DNA of 7,512 nt from Nitrospirae bacterium RBG_19FT_COMBO_42_15. Lineage in GTDB: Bacteria; Nitrospirota; CAKKRA01; 9FT-COMBO-42-15. The position numbers were made by a program, and so were the translations under genes. The notes beneath the pieces were generated by a model. The model saw only the letters and a list, made by a program, of their open reading frames with translations, made no database searches and was not told where the DNA came from. The stretch is from NCBI GenBank assembly GCA_001803815.1, contig MHEL01000166.1:1-7512 (forward strand), read 5' to 3'. Shown piece after piece: positions 1 to 6,099 of this stretch. Position 1 is the first letter of the stretch. Each line of letters opens with the position of its first letter.

Positions 1-24
1 AAATAATATATTTTAATAAATAAC

Positions 25-585
25 CTACTTATTAAACCTATTCATTGCAGCAACTGTATCATCCTTTATTAAAAACAAAATGGCGTCTGACGCCATCTTC
101 TTTACCTCTTTTAATATCGGCAATTCATCCTTTTTAAAATTAGAGAGGACATAATCTGAAGAGTCCATACCGGCACGAGGCCTGCCTATCCCGATTTTTA
201 TCCTTACAAAGGAATCTGTGCCAATTGCATCTATAATGGATTTTATCCCCCTGTGGCCTCCATGACTCCCCTTATCCCTTATCCTTAGCCGCCCAATGTC
301 CATATCCATATCGTCGTGTATGATAATAAGGTCATCAGCGCTGAGATTAAATCCTTTAAGCATCAGGACTACAGATTCGCCGCTCAAATTCATATAGGTC
401 TGCGGCTTTGCAAGAACAACCTCTATATCATTTATAGCGCCTTTTCCAAAAAAAGACTTATACCTCTTTTTACTAACAGCTATATTATAAACAGACGCAA
501 GCTCATCAATAAACATGAAACCGGCATTATGCCTTGTCTGTTTATACTCATTACCTGGGTTGCCGAGACCAACAATCAACTTCAC
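25..585 (-). CDS. pth: Peptidyl-tRNA hydrolase
   Basis: Cytosolic enzyme that cleaves the ester bond of peptidyl-tRNAs dropped by the ribosome, recycling tRNA. The 186-residue product has the full family layout: GLGNPG at 6-11, the catalytic His at 19 (THN-like RHNAG context), TYMNLSG at 63-69 with the substrate-binding Asn66, and HDD at 90-92, whose Asp91 matches E. coli Asp93. The loop that reads GHNG in E. coli (Asn114) is GHRG here, with Arg112, a variant I believe occurs in other lineages. The start is GTG (583-585). No clear Shine-Dalgarno precedes it, and no ATG, GTG or TTG lies in frame just upstream. It is the last gene of the prs-rplY-pth run and is separated from rplY by a 128-base AT-rich gap, so it may have its own promoter. 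The stop is TAG. Identity is secure; the exact start is slightly less so. Confidence 0.96.
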   Translation of the reverse strand: MKLIVGLGNPGNEYKQTRHNAGFMFIDELASVYNIAVSKKRYKSFFGKGAINDIEVVLAKPQTYMNLSGESVVLMLKGFNLSADDLIIIHDDMDMDIGRLRIRDKGSHGGHRGIKSIIDAIGTDSFVRIKIGIGRPRAGMDSSDYVLSNFKKDELPILKEVKKMASDAILFLIKDDTVAAMNRFNK

Positions 586-615
586 TATTAGATACCATTT
601 GTTGTCGCTTTGCTC

Positions 616-682
616 AATTGAAAATTGCGAAATGAAAAATGCAAATTTTGAATTTACAATTTACAATCTTCAATTTTCAATT
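616..682. repeat. AT-rich inverted repeat in the rplY-pth gap
   Basis: A perfect 12-base inverted repeat, aattgaaaattg at 616-627 and caattttcaatt at 671-682, encloses a 43-base AT-rich spacer. Inside are a 7-base tandem repeat (aatttac at 651-657 and 658-664) and the 12-mer aattttgaattt at 644-655. The same 12-mer occurs in the opposite orientation at 2799-2810, in the gap between tRNA-Gln and spoVG. No coding potential is visible. Two gaps sharing this motif suggest an interspersed repeat family, but such low-complexity sequence can also match by chance. Confidence 0.5.
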
Positions 683-713
683 CGACATCTGTAAAATGTC
701 GCACATCATCTTT

Positions 714-1469
714 TTACTTAGACTTCTCTGCCTTTGCAGGCTTTTCCTGCTTCTCTGTCTTTGGAGCCTTTTCTGCCTTTTCCGGCTTCTCAGCCTTTGC
801 GCCCTCTTCAGCAGGCGCTGCAGCCTCCTTGCCCTTTGCCGCAACCTCTGGTTCTTTTGCCTCAGCAGGTGTAGCAGTGAGCATCTGCTCCAACTTTGTT
901 TCTGACATTGGCGCAGCAACAGATGCAACAGCCATACTGCTGTCATCAAGGATTTTAACGCCTTCAGCAACATTAATATCCCTTACATGGATGACATCGC
1001 CAATCTTTAGGGCAGAGGCGTCAATCCTGATATGATCTGGTATCAGGGAAGGCAGGCATTCAACCATAACCTCGCGCATATTGTGCTGAAGCAGTCCGCC
1101 CTCTTTAACGCCTGCCGGCACATCGCCTGTTATTTCTACATGGATCTTTACCCTGATAGCCTTGTCCATGGAAACCTCAAAGAGGTCTGCATGAAGCAGC
1201 GTGCCTGAAACAGGGTCTCTTTGAAAGTCCCTGAGAATTGCTATTTTTTCCAACTCTTTGTCTTTTGCTTTCAGTTTAAGATTAATCAGGGCATTTTCAC
1301 CTGATTCAGAATGAAGAATCTTCAGAACATCAGAAGGGTTAAGGCTTATAGTTGTAGCAGAACCCCCGCCATACAGCACACCTGGTATCCTGCCGTCACG
1401 CCTTATGCTCCTTGCTGCGCCCTTTCCTGATTTTTCCCTGATATCTGCGTTTAATCCAATCTTTTGCAT
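714..1469 (-). CDS. rplY: 50S ribosomal protein L25, long CTC/TL5 form
   Basis: 5S-rRNA-binding protein of the large ribosomal subunit, at 251 residues the two-domain CTC/TL5 type rather than the short E. coli form of about 94. The N-terminal L25 domain covers about 5-93, with the R-x(5)-GxxAARSIRRDGRIPGVLYG region near 11-34 and the DFQRDP motif at 81-86. The TL5 C-terminal beta domain covers about 100-185. The last 60 or so residues are a low-complexity tail rich in Lys, Glu, Ala and Pro with repeated KAEKxEK units (about 224-250), probably disordered. The ATG start has a good Shine-Dalgarno (GGAGG, 1476-1480) six bases upstream. It lies 35 bases downstream of prs, the usual prs-ctc-pth order, and is probably co-transcribed with prs. 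CTC is stress-induced in Bacillus; nothing in the sequence shows that here. Confidence 0.95.
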   Translation of the reverse strand: MQKIGLNADIREKSGKGAARSIRRDGRIPGVLYGGGSATTISLNPSDVLKILHSESGENALINLKLKAKDKELEKIAILRDFQRDPVSGTLLHADLFEVSMDKAIRVKIHVEITGDVPAGVKEGGLLQHNMREVMVECLPSLIPDHIRIDASALKIGDVIHVRDINVAEGVKILDDSSMAVASVAAPMSETKLEQMLTATPAEAKEPEVAAKGKEAAAPAEEGAKAEKPEKAEKAPKTEKQEKPAKAEKSK

Positions 1470-1504
1470 TTTAATCCTCCAAGCTTAAATTTCGGTTTAC
1501 AAAA

Positions 1505-2449
1505 TTACACAAACAGCGAACTTACTGACTCCTCAGTGTGTATCCTTTTTATTGCCTCGCCGAGCAATGGAGCCACAGAAAGAACTGTCATCTTCTTCCT
1601 GCACTCTTTATATTTATCATTTAATGGGACAGAATCCGTTAAAATTACCTCTTCTATTGCAGAGTCGTTAATCCTTTTAATGGCATTGCCAGAAAATATG
1701 CCGTGAGTGCATCCCACAATTACCTTCATGGCGCCCTTCTTCTTTATTGCATCTGCCGCCTGTGTTATGGTTCCTGCAGTGTCTATCATATCATCAAGCA
1801 GCAGCGCATTTTTATTCTCTACATCGCCTATAATATTCATTACCTCTGAAACATTTGGCCCATCCCTTCTCTTATCCACAATTGCAAGGGATGCCTTTAG
1901 CCTTTTTGCAAATGCCCTTGCCCTCTCCACACCGCCGGCATCAGGGGAGACAACGACAAGGTCTTTGAGATTCAATTTATTTATATAGTCAAGTATAACA
2001 GGCGTAGCATAAAGATGGTCAACAGGTATGTTAAAGAAACCCTGTATCTGGCCGGCATGAAGATCAATTGTAAGCACCCTTTGAGCGCCGGCAGCAGTAA
2101 TAATATCTGCAATAAGTTTAGCTGTAATGGGCGCCCTTGACTGCACCTTCCTGTCCTGCCTTGCATATCCAAAATAAGGGAGAACTGCCGTAATCCTGTA
2201 AGCAGATGCCCTTTTTAAGGCATCTATCATTATCAGCAGCTCCATTATGCTCCTGTTAACTGGATTTGAAGACGGCTGGACTATAAATATGTCCATTCCC
2301 CTTACATTCTCATTAAGCTGCACCATAATCTCCCCGTCGCTGAATGTAGAGACAGTCACATCGCCTAATGGTATCTTTAAATAATTGCATATGCCCTTTG
2401 CCAAAACAATATTGGCATTTCCTGAAAAAATCTTCAAGTCCTTTGACAT
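1505..2449 (-). CDS. prs: Ribose-phosphate pyrophosphokinase (PRPP synthetase)
   Basis: Makes 5-phosphoribosyl 1-diphosphate from ribose 5-phosphate and ATP, the precursor for purines, pyrimidines, NAD, His and Trp. The 314 residues are the normal length for a class I enzyme. Visible motifs are the FSDGE segment (36-40), the flexible catalytic region PYFGYARQDRK (91-101), DLHAGQIQGFF (129-139) with the ATP/metal-binding His131, the catalytic KRR (193-195), and the PRPP-binding loop LLLDDMIDTAGT (217-228). The ATG start has an AAGGA-type Shine-Dalgarno six or so bases upstream. The 247 bases between this gene and the tRNA-Gln carry a palindromic repeat, so prs may have its own promoter; a TATAAT hexamer at 2507-2512 is a candidate. 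Ends 35 bases before rplY. No residue looks abnormal. Confidence 0.97.
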   Translation of the reverse strand: MSKDLKIFSGNANIVLAKGICNYLKIPLGDVTVSTFSDGEIMVQLNENVRGMDIFIVQPSSNPVNRSIMELLIMIDALKRASAYRITAVLPYFGYARQDRKVQSRAPITAKLIADIITAAGAQRVLTIDLHAGQIQGFFNIPVDHLYATPVILDYINKLNLKDLVVVSPDAGGVERARAFAKRLKASLAIVDKRRDGPNVSEVMNIIGDVENKNALLLDDMIDTAGTITQAADAIKKKGAMKVIVGCTHGIFSGNAIKRINDSAIEEVILTDSVPLNDKYKECRKKMTVLSVAPLLGEAIKRIHTEESVSSLFV

Positions 2450-2506
2450 TTCTTATCCTTTTTAAGCTGCAAAAACAGAGTATTTAATACAAACTCATTT
2501 AATGTT

Positions 2507-2512
2507 ATTATA
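2507..2512 (-). promoter_or_regulatory. Possible -10 hexamer upstream of prs
   Basis: The minus strand reads TATAAT exactly at 2512-2507, which would place a transcript start near 2500 and give prs a leader of about 50 bases. I see no convincing TTGACA-like -35 at 16-18 bases and no extended -10, so this is weak. It touches the edge of the palindromic repeat (attgccgct copy at 2512-2520), so the repeat might have brought or disturbed a promoter. Confidence 0.25.
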
Positions 2513-2673
2513 TTGCCGCTGCAATCCCTTCGGTTGTCATTCCGCGTAAAGCGAAGAATCTATTACTTGTTACTGAGTGATGCGTAATGGGTAATGTACA
2601 ACTCATCACGCATTACGGATTACGCATTACGAGACAGGGATTGCATTGCCGCTAACGCTCCTCGCAATGACAG
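2512..2673. repeat. Composite palindromic (REP/MITE-like) repeat between tRNA-Gln and prs
   Basis: Several repeat units are nested here. The 9-mer attgccgct occurs directly at 2512-2520 and 2645-2653. gcaatccct at 2521-2529 is inverted as agggattgc at 2636-2644. A unit beginning tgtcattcc at 2535-2543 faces gcaatgaca at 2664-2672 (8 of 9 complementary). On the minus strand the right end reads TGTCATTGCGAGGAGCG, then a GC hairpin (cattgc 2644-2649 with gcaatg 2664-2669). The centre is a separate palindrome of ATTACGCAT units (2580-2627). Units ending in TGTCATTGCGAG and GCAATCC resemble short dispersed palindromes common in many bacterial genomes. No reading frame is credible. It starts about 24 bases beyond the tRNA 3' end. 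Confidence 0.7.
2580..2627. repeat. Central ATTACGCAT palindrome
   Basis: Arms atgcgtaatgggtaatg (2580-2596) and cattacggattacgcat (2611-2627) pair at 15 of 17 positions, the only mismatches being the central gg/gg pair. The loop is 14 bases (2597-2610) and itself contains catcacg, another near-copy of the arm unit. In either strand this would form a strong hairpin. It sits inside the larger repeat at 2512-2673 and may be a separate element inserted in it. It could act as a transcript-end or processing signal between the tRNA and prs, but there is no T-run typical of an intrinsic terminator. Confidence 0.65.
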
Positions 2674-2696
2674 CGGAACAGATCATAATTGACAAA

Positions 2697-2771
2697 TGGC
2701 TGGGGCGCCAGGATTCGAACCTGGGAATGCGAGATCCAAAATCTCGTGACTTACCGCTTGTCGACGCCCCA
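2697..2771 (-). tRNA. tRNA-Gln (anticodon TTG)
   Basis: A full 75-base cloverleaf reads on the minus strand. The 7-bp acceptor stem is TGGGGCG/CGCCCCA, the D stem GAC/GTC, the anticodon stem CGAGA/TCTCG with loop TTTTGGA (anticodon TTG, reading CAA), and the T stem CCAGG/CCTGG with loop TTCGAAT. The variable loop is five bases (CATTC), and the 3' CCA is encoded. U1-A72, G2-C71, G3-C70 and discriminator G73 match the known glutamine identity set of E. coli tRNA-Gln. It lies between spoVG and prs, the place a tRNA-Gln holds between ispE and prs in Pseudomonas-like genomes. The transcript probably runs from spoVG or from a promoter in the AT-rich gap upstream. Confidence 0.97.
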
Positions 2772-2782
2772 AGTAAATAATT

Positions 2783-2858
2783 TAAAATTCAAAATGTAAA
2801 ATTCAAAATTAAGGAATTTTATTTTTAATTAAAATCTTCTTCCACAATTTTGAGTTTT
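2783..2858. repeat. AT-rich tandem and inverted repeat between spoVG and tRNA-Gln
   Basis: taaaattcaaaat occurs twice in tandem (2783-2795 and 2797-2809, one-base spacer). A near-complement, aattttgagtttt at 2846-2858, pairs with aaaattcaaaatt at 2798-2810 at 12 of 13 positions, enclosing a 35-base AT-rich loop. The motif is shared with the rplY-pth gap (aattttgaattt at 644-655). The whole 114-base gap is almost pure A and T and contains no gene. It may hold the tRNA promoter, but no hexamer pair stands out from the background. Confidence 0.55.
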
Positions 2859-2885
2859 GATTTTTAAACTTTTAATTTTGCCACT

Positions 2886-3185
2886 TTATGCCCCGGCCTG
2901 CGCATTCGCTCCTGCTGCGCCCTCTGCCTGTTTTGCCAATTCTTTTTCGTATTCTGCTAAAACCTTTGCCTCTATCATCTGACGGGTTTCATTATTTAAA
3001 GGATGCGCTGTATCCTTAAATGTCCCGTCCTTCCTCTTCTTGCTCGGCATGGCAACGAACAGGCCGCTATTGCCATTAATAACCTTTAAATCCCTCACCA
3101 CAAATGAATCATCAAATGTAATTGTGACATAAGCCTTAAGCTTTTCCTCGTTTACTGGAAATACGCGAACCTCAGTTACTTGCAT
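2886..3185 (-). CDS. spoVG: SpoVG-family nucleic-acid-binding regulator
   Basis: Small regulator first known as a stage V sporulation protein of Bacillus, but found in many non-sporulating bacteria, where members bind DNA or RNA and affect global gene expression. The 99-residue product starts MQVTEVRVFPV and has the conserved core LKAYVTITFDDSFVVRDLKV (about 16-35), then GLFVAMPSKK (41-50) and a DTAHPLNNETR segment (58-68), the basic part implicated in nucleic-acid binding. The C-terminus (about 86-99) is a variable Ala/Gly-rich tail. The ATG is preceded by a very strong Shine-Dalgarno (AGAGGAGGAGA, 3194-3204) at eight bases. The gene begins 33 bases after the ispE stop and so is probably in its operon. 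The ispE-spoVG link is also seen in Bacillus. Its targets cannot be told from sequence. Confidence 0.95.
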   Translation of the reverse strand: MQVTEVRVFPVNEEKLKAYVTITFDDSFVVRDLKVINGNSGLFVAMPSKKRKDGTFKDTAHPLNNETRQMIEAKVLAEYEKELAKQAEGAAGANAQAGA

Positions 3186-3218
3186 ATTACAAATCTCCTC
3201 CTCTAACTTTTGTTGAAA

Positions 3219-4100
3219 TTAACCCTCTATTTTATTGTCTCTGAGGGTTTTTGTAACCCAGACCTTATAACCTTTTTTTCTAAATTCCGATGCCCCTTTC
3301 ACCGCCTCCTTTTCATTTAAGAATACCCCGAAGACTGTTGGACCGCTTCCTGTCATAAGGCTTCCTGCTGCGCCCTGTTTTATAAGTTCGTCCTTTAATT
3401 CCCTGACAACAGGGTAATCTCTTAGAACAACAGCCTCAAGGTCATTATAAAGGAATCCCCCTATATTTTCAACGCTTGCTTCACTATGCATAAAGCATTT
3501 AATTTTAATATCCTTCTCATCTTTTGTCAATAACATTTTTGTATTATTCAATGAATCGTATTTCTGATATACCGAGGCAGTGGAGATTTCAATACAGGGA
3601 TTCACAATAAGAAGCCACATTTGCCAAGGCAGATTTACCGGATAAAGCTCATCCCCTCTTCCAAGCCCCAAGGCAGATGCGCCATGCAAAAAAAATGGCA
3701 CATCCGCGCCTAAGTCTGCTGCCATTACCAATAATTCATTAAAAGTAATGTTTAAGCCCCAGAGGCTGCAAATACCTGATAAAGCTGCTGCTGCATCGCT
3801 GCTCCCGCCGCCAAGGCCGGCAGCAACAGGGATATTTTTTTTAATATGAATCCTAAGCCCTTTTTTGATATTTGCATAATCCATAATCCCTTTTACTGCC
3901 CTGTAGACAATATTCTCGTGCCCTGTTGGAAGGGGTGCGCCTTCAACTGTCAATAATATCCCATTGTCCGCCTCTTCAAAAGAAAGCTCATCAAACAATT
4001 CAATCTTCTGAAAAATTGTGCGGATATTATGATACCCGTCAATCCTCTTGTCTACGACCTCTAAAAAGAGGTTTATCTTTGCCGGCGCAAGTAGTTTCAT
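3219..4100 (-). CDS. ispE: 4-diphosphocytidyl-2-C-methyl-D-erythritol kinase
   Basis: GHMP-family kinase that phosphorylates CDP-methylerythritol with ATP, a middle step of the MEP route to isoprenoids. From the ATG at 4100 the product has 293 residues: LAPAKINLFL near 4-13 with catalytic Lys8, the glycine-rich ATP loop PVAAGLGGGSSDAAAAL (91-107), GADVPFF with the catalytic Asp133, and the C-terminal GHMP motif GSLMTGSGPTVFG (about 246-258). A longer frame could begin at TTG (4107-4109), adding three residues and overlapping the rnc stop. I prefer the ATG because the protein then begins in the usual MKLLAPAKINLF way and a weak GAG lies four bases upstream, while the TTG has no ribosome-binding site. 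Separated from rnc by only a few bases, so translation is probably coupled. Ends 33 bases before spoVG. Confidence 0.96.
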   Translation of the reverse strand: MKLLAPAKINLFLEVVDKRIDGYHNIRTIFQKIELFDELSFEEADNGILLTVEGAPLPTGHENIVYRAVKGIMDYANIKKGLRIHIKKNIPVAAGLGGGSSDAAAALSGICSLWGLNITFNELLVMAADLGADVPFFLHGASALGLGRGDELYPVNLPWQMWLLIVNPCIEISTASVYQKYDSLNNTKMLLTKDEKDIKIKCFMHSEASVENIGGFLYNDLEAVVLRDYPVVRELKDELIKQGAAGSLMTGSGPTVFGVFLNEKEAVKGASEFRKKGYKVWVTKTLRDNKIEG

Positions 4101-4105
4101 CTTAC

Positions 4106-4807
4106 TCAATTTTTCATTTTTAATTTTTCTATCCCCTCTTCTGCTGCTATCTGCTCCGCCTCTTTCTTGCTCCTTCCGCTGCCTTTTCCAAACACCTTTT
4201 TGTCAATCAGAAGCTCTATTTCAAATACCTTCTCGTGCTCCGGCCCCTTTTCACCTGATATCTTATAAACCGGAAGAGGCAATTTATTTTTCTGACACAA
4301 TTCCTGAAGCTCTGTCTTAAAATCAAAGGATGCCTTTTTTTCCGCTGATATCCTTATAATATCCTCAAAATTTCTAATAATAAACGAGGAGGCCTCATTC
4401 ATTCCGCAGTCAGAATAGATGGCAGCTATAACTGCCTCAAGGGCATTTGCAAGTATGGAATTCTTATTCCTGCCGCCGCTCTGCTCCTCGCCGCTTCCCA
4501 GATAAAGATAACTGCCCAGCTCTATTTTTCTTGCAATATCTGCAAGTGTTAATTCATTCACAACCATTGACCTTATCTTTGATAAGTCGCCCTCAGCAAG
4601 ATGCGGATAGGTCTTTATAAGATATTCACTGATAATAAGATTGAGCACTGCATCACCCATGAATTCCAATATCTCATTGTCCCTAAGCTTCTTATTCTTC
4701 TTTTCATTAATATATGACTTGTGTGTTACAGACTCAATAAGGAGGTTGGTATTATGAAAGATGCAGCCGAGCCTTTTCTGGAAGTTTGCTAATTTATCTT
4801 CTAACAT
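4106..4807 (-). CDS. rnc: Ribonuclease III
   Basis: Double-strand-specific endoribonuclease for rRNA precursor processing and mRNA turnover. The 233 residues form an N-terminal RNase III domain (about 5-150) and a C-terminal double-stranded-RNA-binding domain (about 160-231, ending with a KKEAEQIAAEEGIEKL helix). The signature NEILEFMGDAVL spans 44-55 and supplies Glu45, Glu48 and Asp52 (E. coli Glu38, Glu41, Asp45). The second metal motif reads ANALEAVIAAIYSD (120-133): Glu124 matches the essential E. coli Glu117, but the position of E. coli Asp114 is Asn121. The ATG start has only a weak AGG-type ribosome-binding site and lies 22 bases after the fabF stop, suggesting translation depends partly on fabF. 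An acpP-rnc link is common in Firmicutes; here fabF lies between. Confidence 0.96.
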   Translation of the reverse strand: MLEDKLANFQKRLGCIFHNTNLLIESVTHKSYINEKKNKKLRDNEILEFMGDAVLNLIISEYLIKTYPHLAEGDLSKIRSMVVNELTLADIARKIELGSYLYLGSGEEQSGGRNKNSILANALEAVIAAIYSDCGMNEASSFIIRNFEDIIRISAEKKASFDFKTELQELCQKNKLPLPVYKISGEKGPEHEKVFEIELLIDKKVFGKGSGRSKKEAEQIAAEEGIEKLKMKN

Positions 4808-4829
4808 TTATGAAGAGCCTGCCGAACCA

Positions 4830-6071
4830 TTATTTTTCAAACTTTTTAAAAACCAAAGAGGCATTTGTGCCGCCGAAACCAAAGGAATTGGACATTGCAG
4901 CATCTACCTTTGCCTGTCTTGCTTTATTCGGAACATAATCAAGGTCGCACTGAGGGTCAGGGAACTCATAATTAATTGTAGGATGTATTATTCCGTTAAC
5001 AATTGTCAATATACTGACAACAGCCTCAACGCCGCCCCCTGCCCCAAGCATATGACCTGTCATTGATTTGGTAGAGCTGACAGGTATTTTATATGCGTAT
5101 TCTTTAAAGAGTCTTTTAATTGCCATTGTCTCTAATTCATCATTAAATTTTGTTGATGTGCCATGGGCATTTATGTATTGAATTGAGGTTTGAGGCAAAC
5201 CGGAATCTTCCAACGCTGCCTTCATGCATCTATAGGCGCCGTCACCGTCAGGGGATGGAGCAGTAATGTGATATGCGTCTCCTGACATGCCATATCCAAC
5301 AACCTCTGCATATATCCTTGCGCCTCGTCTTTGGGCAAATTCAAGCTCCTCAAGCATCAACAGGCCGGCAGCCTCACCCATTACAAAACCGTCCCTCTTT
5401 GCATCAAATGGCCTGCTCGCCTTCTTTGGCTCATCATTATTTGTAGAGAGGGCTTTTGCAGCGCAGAAGCCTGCAAAGCCGATTGCTGTAATACATGCCT
5501 CAGAACCGCCTGCTACCATTGCATCAGCATCTCCGCGCTGGATTATCTTAAAGGCATCGCCAATGGCATGGGTGCCGGATGCACAGGCAGTCGCCACAGC
5601 GCTGTTAGGGCCCTTTAAGCCGAAACGGATGGCTATCTGTCCAGCAGCGAGATTTATTATAACAATGGGTATAAAGAAGGGGGAAACCCTTCTCGGACCG
5701 TTCTCAAGAAGCCTCTTATAAAAAAATTCAATGGATGAAAGTCCGCCCATGCCTGCGCCGACAATTGTGCCGATCCTTGGCGCATTTTCATCAGTAATCT
5801 TTAAGGCGCAGTCATCCATAACCATCTGGCTCGCAGCAACTGCAAGCTGGATGAACCTGTCCATCTTTTTTATCTCTTTCTGCTCTATATAGTCAGCAGG
5901 ATCAAAACCTTTTATCTCGCCTGCAATTTTGGATGGCATGTCTGTTGTATCAAATTGCGTAACCTTGTCTATGCCTGACTCGCCCCTGCACATGGCATTC
6001 CAGCTTTTTTCAACCCCTATGCCAAGCGGGGTCAACATGCCTAATCCAGTGACAACAACCCTTTTCTTCAG
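4830..6071 (-). CDS. fabF: 3-oxoacyl-[ACP] synthase II, apparent CTG start
   Basis: Condensing enzyme (KAS II) that joins malonyl-ACP to acyl-ACP in fatty-acid elongation. From the CTG at 6069-6071 the protein is 413 residues, the E. coli FabF length, and begins (M)KKRVVVTGLGML as the family does. The thiolase-fold catalytic residues then fall at Cys163 (TACASG), His303 (NAHGTST), Lys335 (STKSMTG) and His340, identical to E. coli numbering. The C-terminal SNSFGFGGTN is present. The first ATG (6036-6038) would give 402 residues, lose the first beta strand, and has no good ribosome-binding site. GGAGGTGA at 6083-6076 fits the CTG. No ATG, GTG or TTG lies in frame between an upstream TAA and the CTG. 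The gene is certain; the CTG start is inference from length and context, and a base error in the start codon is possible. Confidence 0.95.
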   Translation of the reverse strand: MKKRVVVTGLGMLTPLGIGVEKSWNAMCRGESGIDKVTQFDTTDMPSKIAGEIKGFDPADYIEQKEIKKMDRFIQLAVAASQMVMDDCALKITDENAPRIGTIVGAGMGGLSSIEFFYKRLLENGPRRVSPFFIPIVIINLAAGQIAIRFGLKGPNSAVATACASGTHAIGDAFKIIQRGDADAMVAGGSEACITAIGFAGFCAAKALSTNNDEPKKASRPFDAKRDGFVMGEAAGLLMLEELEFAQRRGARIYAEVVGYGMSGDAYHITAPSPDGDGAYRCMKAALEDSGLPQTSIQYINAHGTSTKFNDELETMAIKRLFKEYAYKIPVSSTKSMTGHMLGAGGGVEAVVSILTIVNGIIHPTINYEFPDPQCDLDYVPNKARQAKVDAAMSNSFGFGGTNASLVFKKFEK

Positions 6072-6075
6072 AGAA

Positions 6076-6083
6076 TCACCTCC
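6076..6083 (-). promoter_or_regulatory. Shine-Dalgarno that decides the fabF start
   Basis: The minus strand reads GGAGGTGA, then TTCT, then CTG. This is an eight-base (nine with the following T) match to the anti-Shine-Dalgarno end of 16S rRNA. GGAGG ends seven bases before the CTG, ideal spacing, but about 40 bases before the first ATG, which is too far. It therefore points to initiation at the CTG. Confidence 0.8.
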
Positions 6084-6099
6084 AAGCCCATTAAATAAT

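Noticed and set aside
639..905. Plus-strand Leu/Cys-rich frame of 88 residues resembling a membrane peptide, and a minus-strand Arg/Leu-rich frame at 677-973
   Set aside because: Both are shadows of the repetitive Lys/Glu/Ala tail of rplY read in other frames. There is no ribosome-binding site, and the composition is explained by the repeat.
2697..2771. tRNA-Gln as an attachment site for an integrated element
   Set aside because: No integrase and no second copy of the tRNA 3' end is visible, and the neighbours on both sides are the expected housekeeping genes.
2798..2858. Intrinsic terminator after spoVG
   Set aside because: The stem is almost all A-T with a long loop and no GC-rich part, so it does not fit an intrinsic terminator.
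2772..2885. Sigma-70 promoter for tRNA-Gln (TTGAAT and TAAATT-like hexamers)
   Set aside because: The gap is almost entirely A and T, so hexamer matches are expected by chance and none stands out.
5287..5721. 144-residue plus-strand open frame
   Set aside because: Lies wholly antisense to the conserved core of fabF, which has all its catalytic motifs; no family features in the plus frame.
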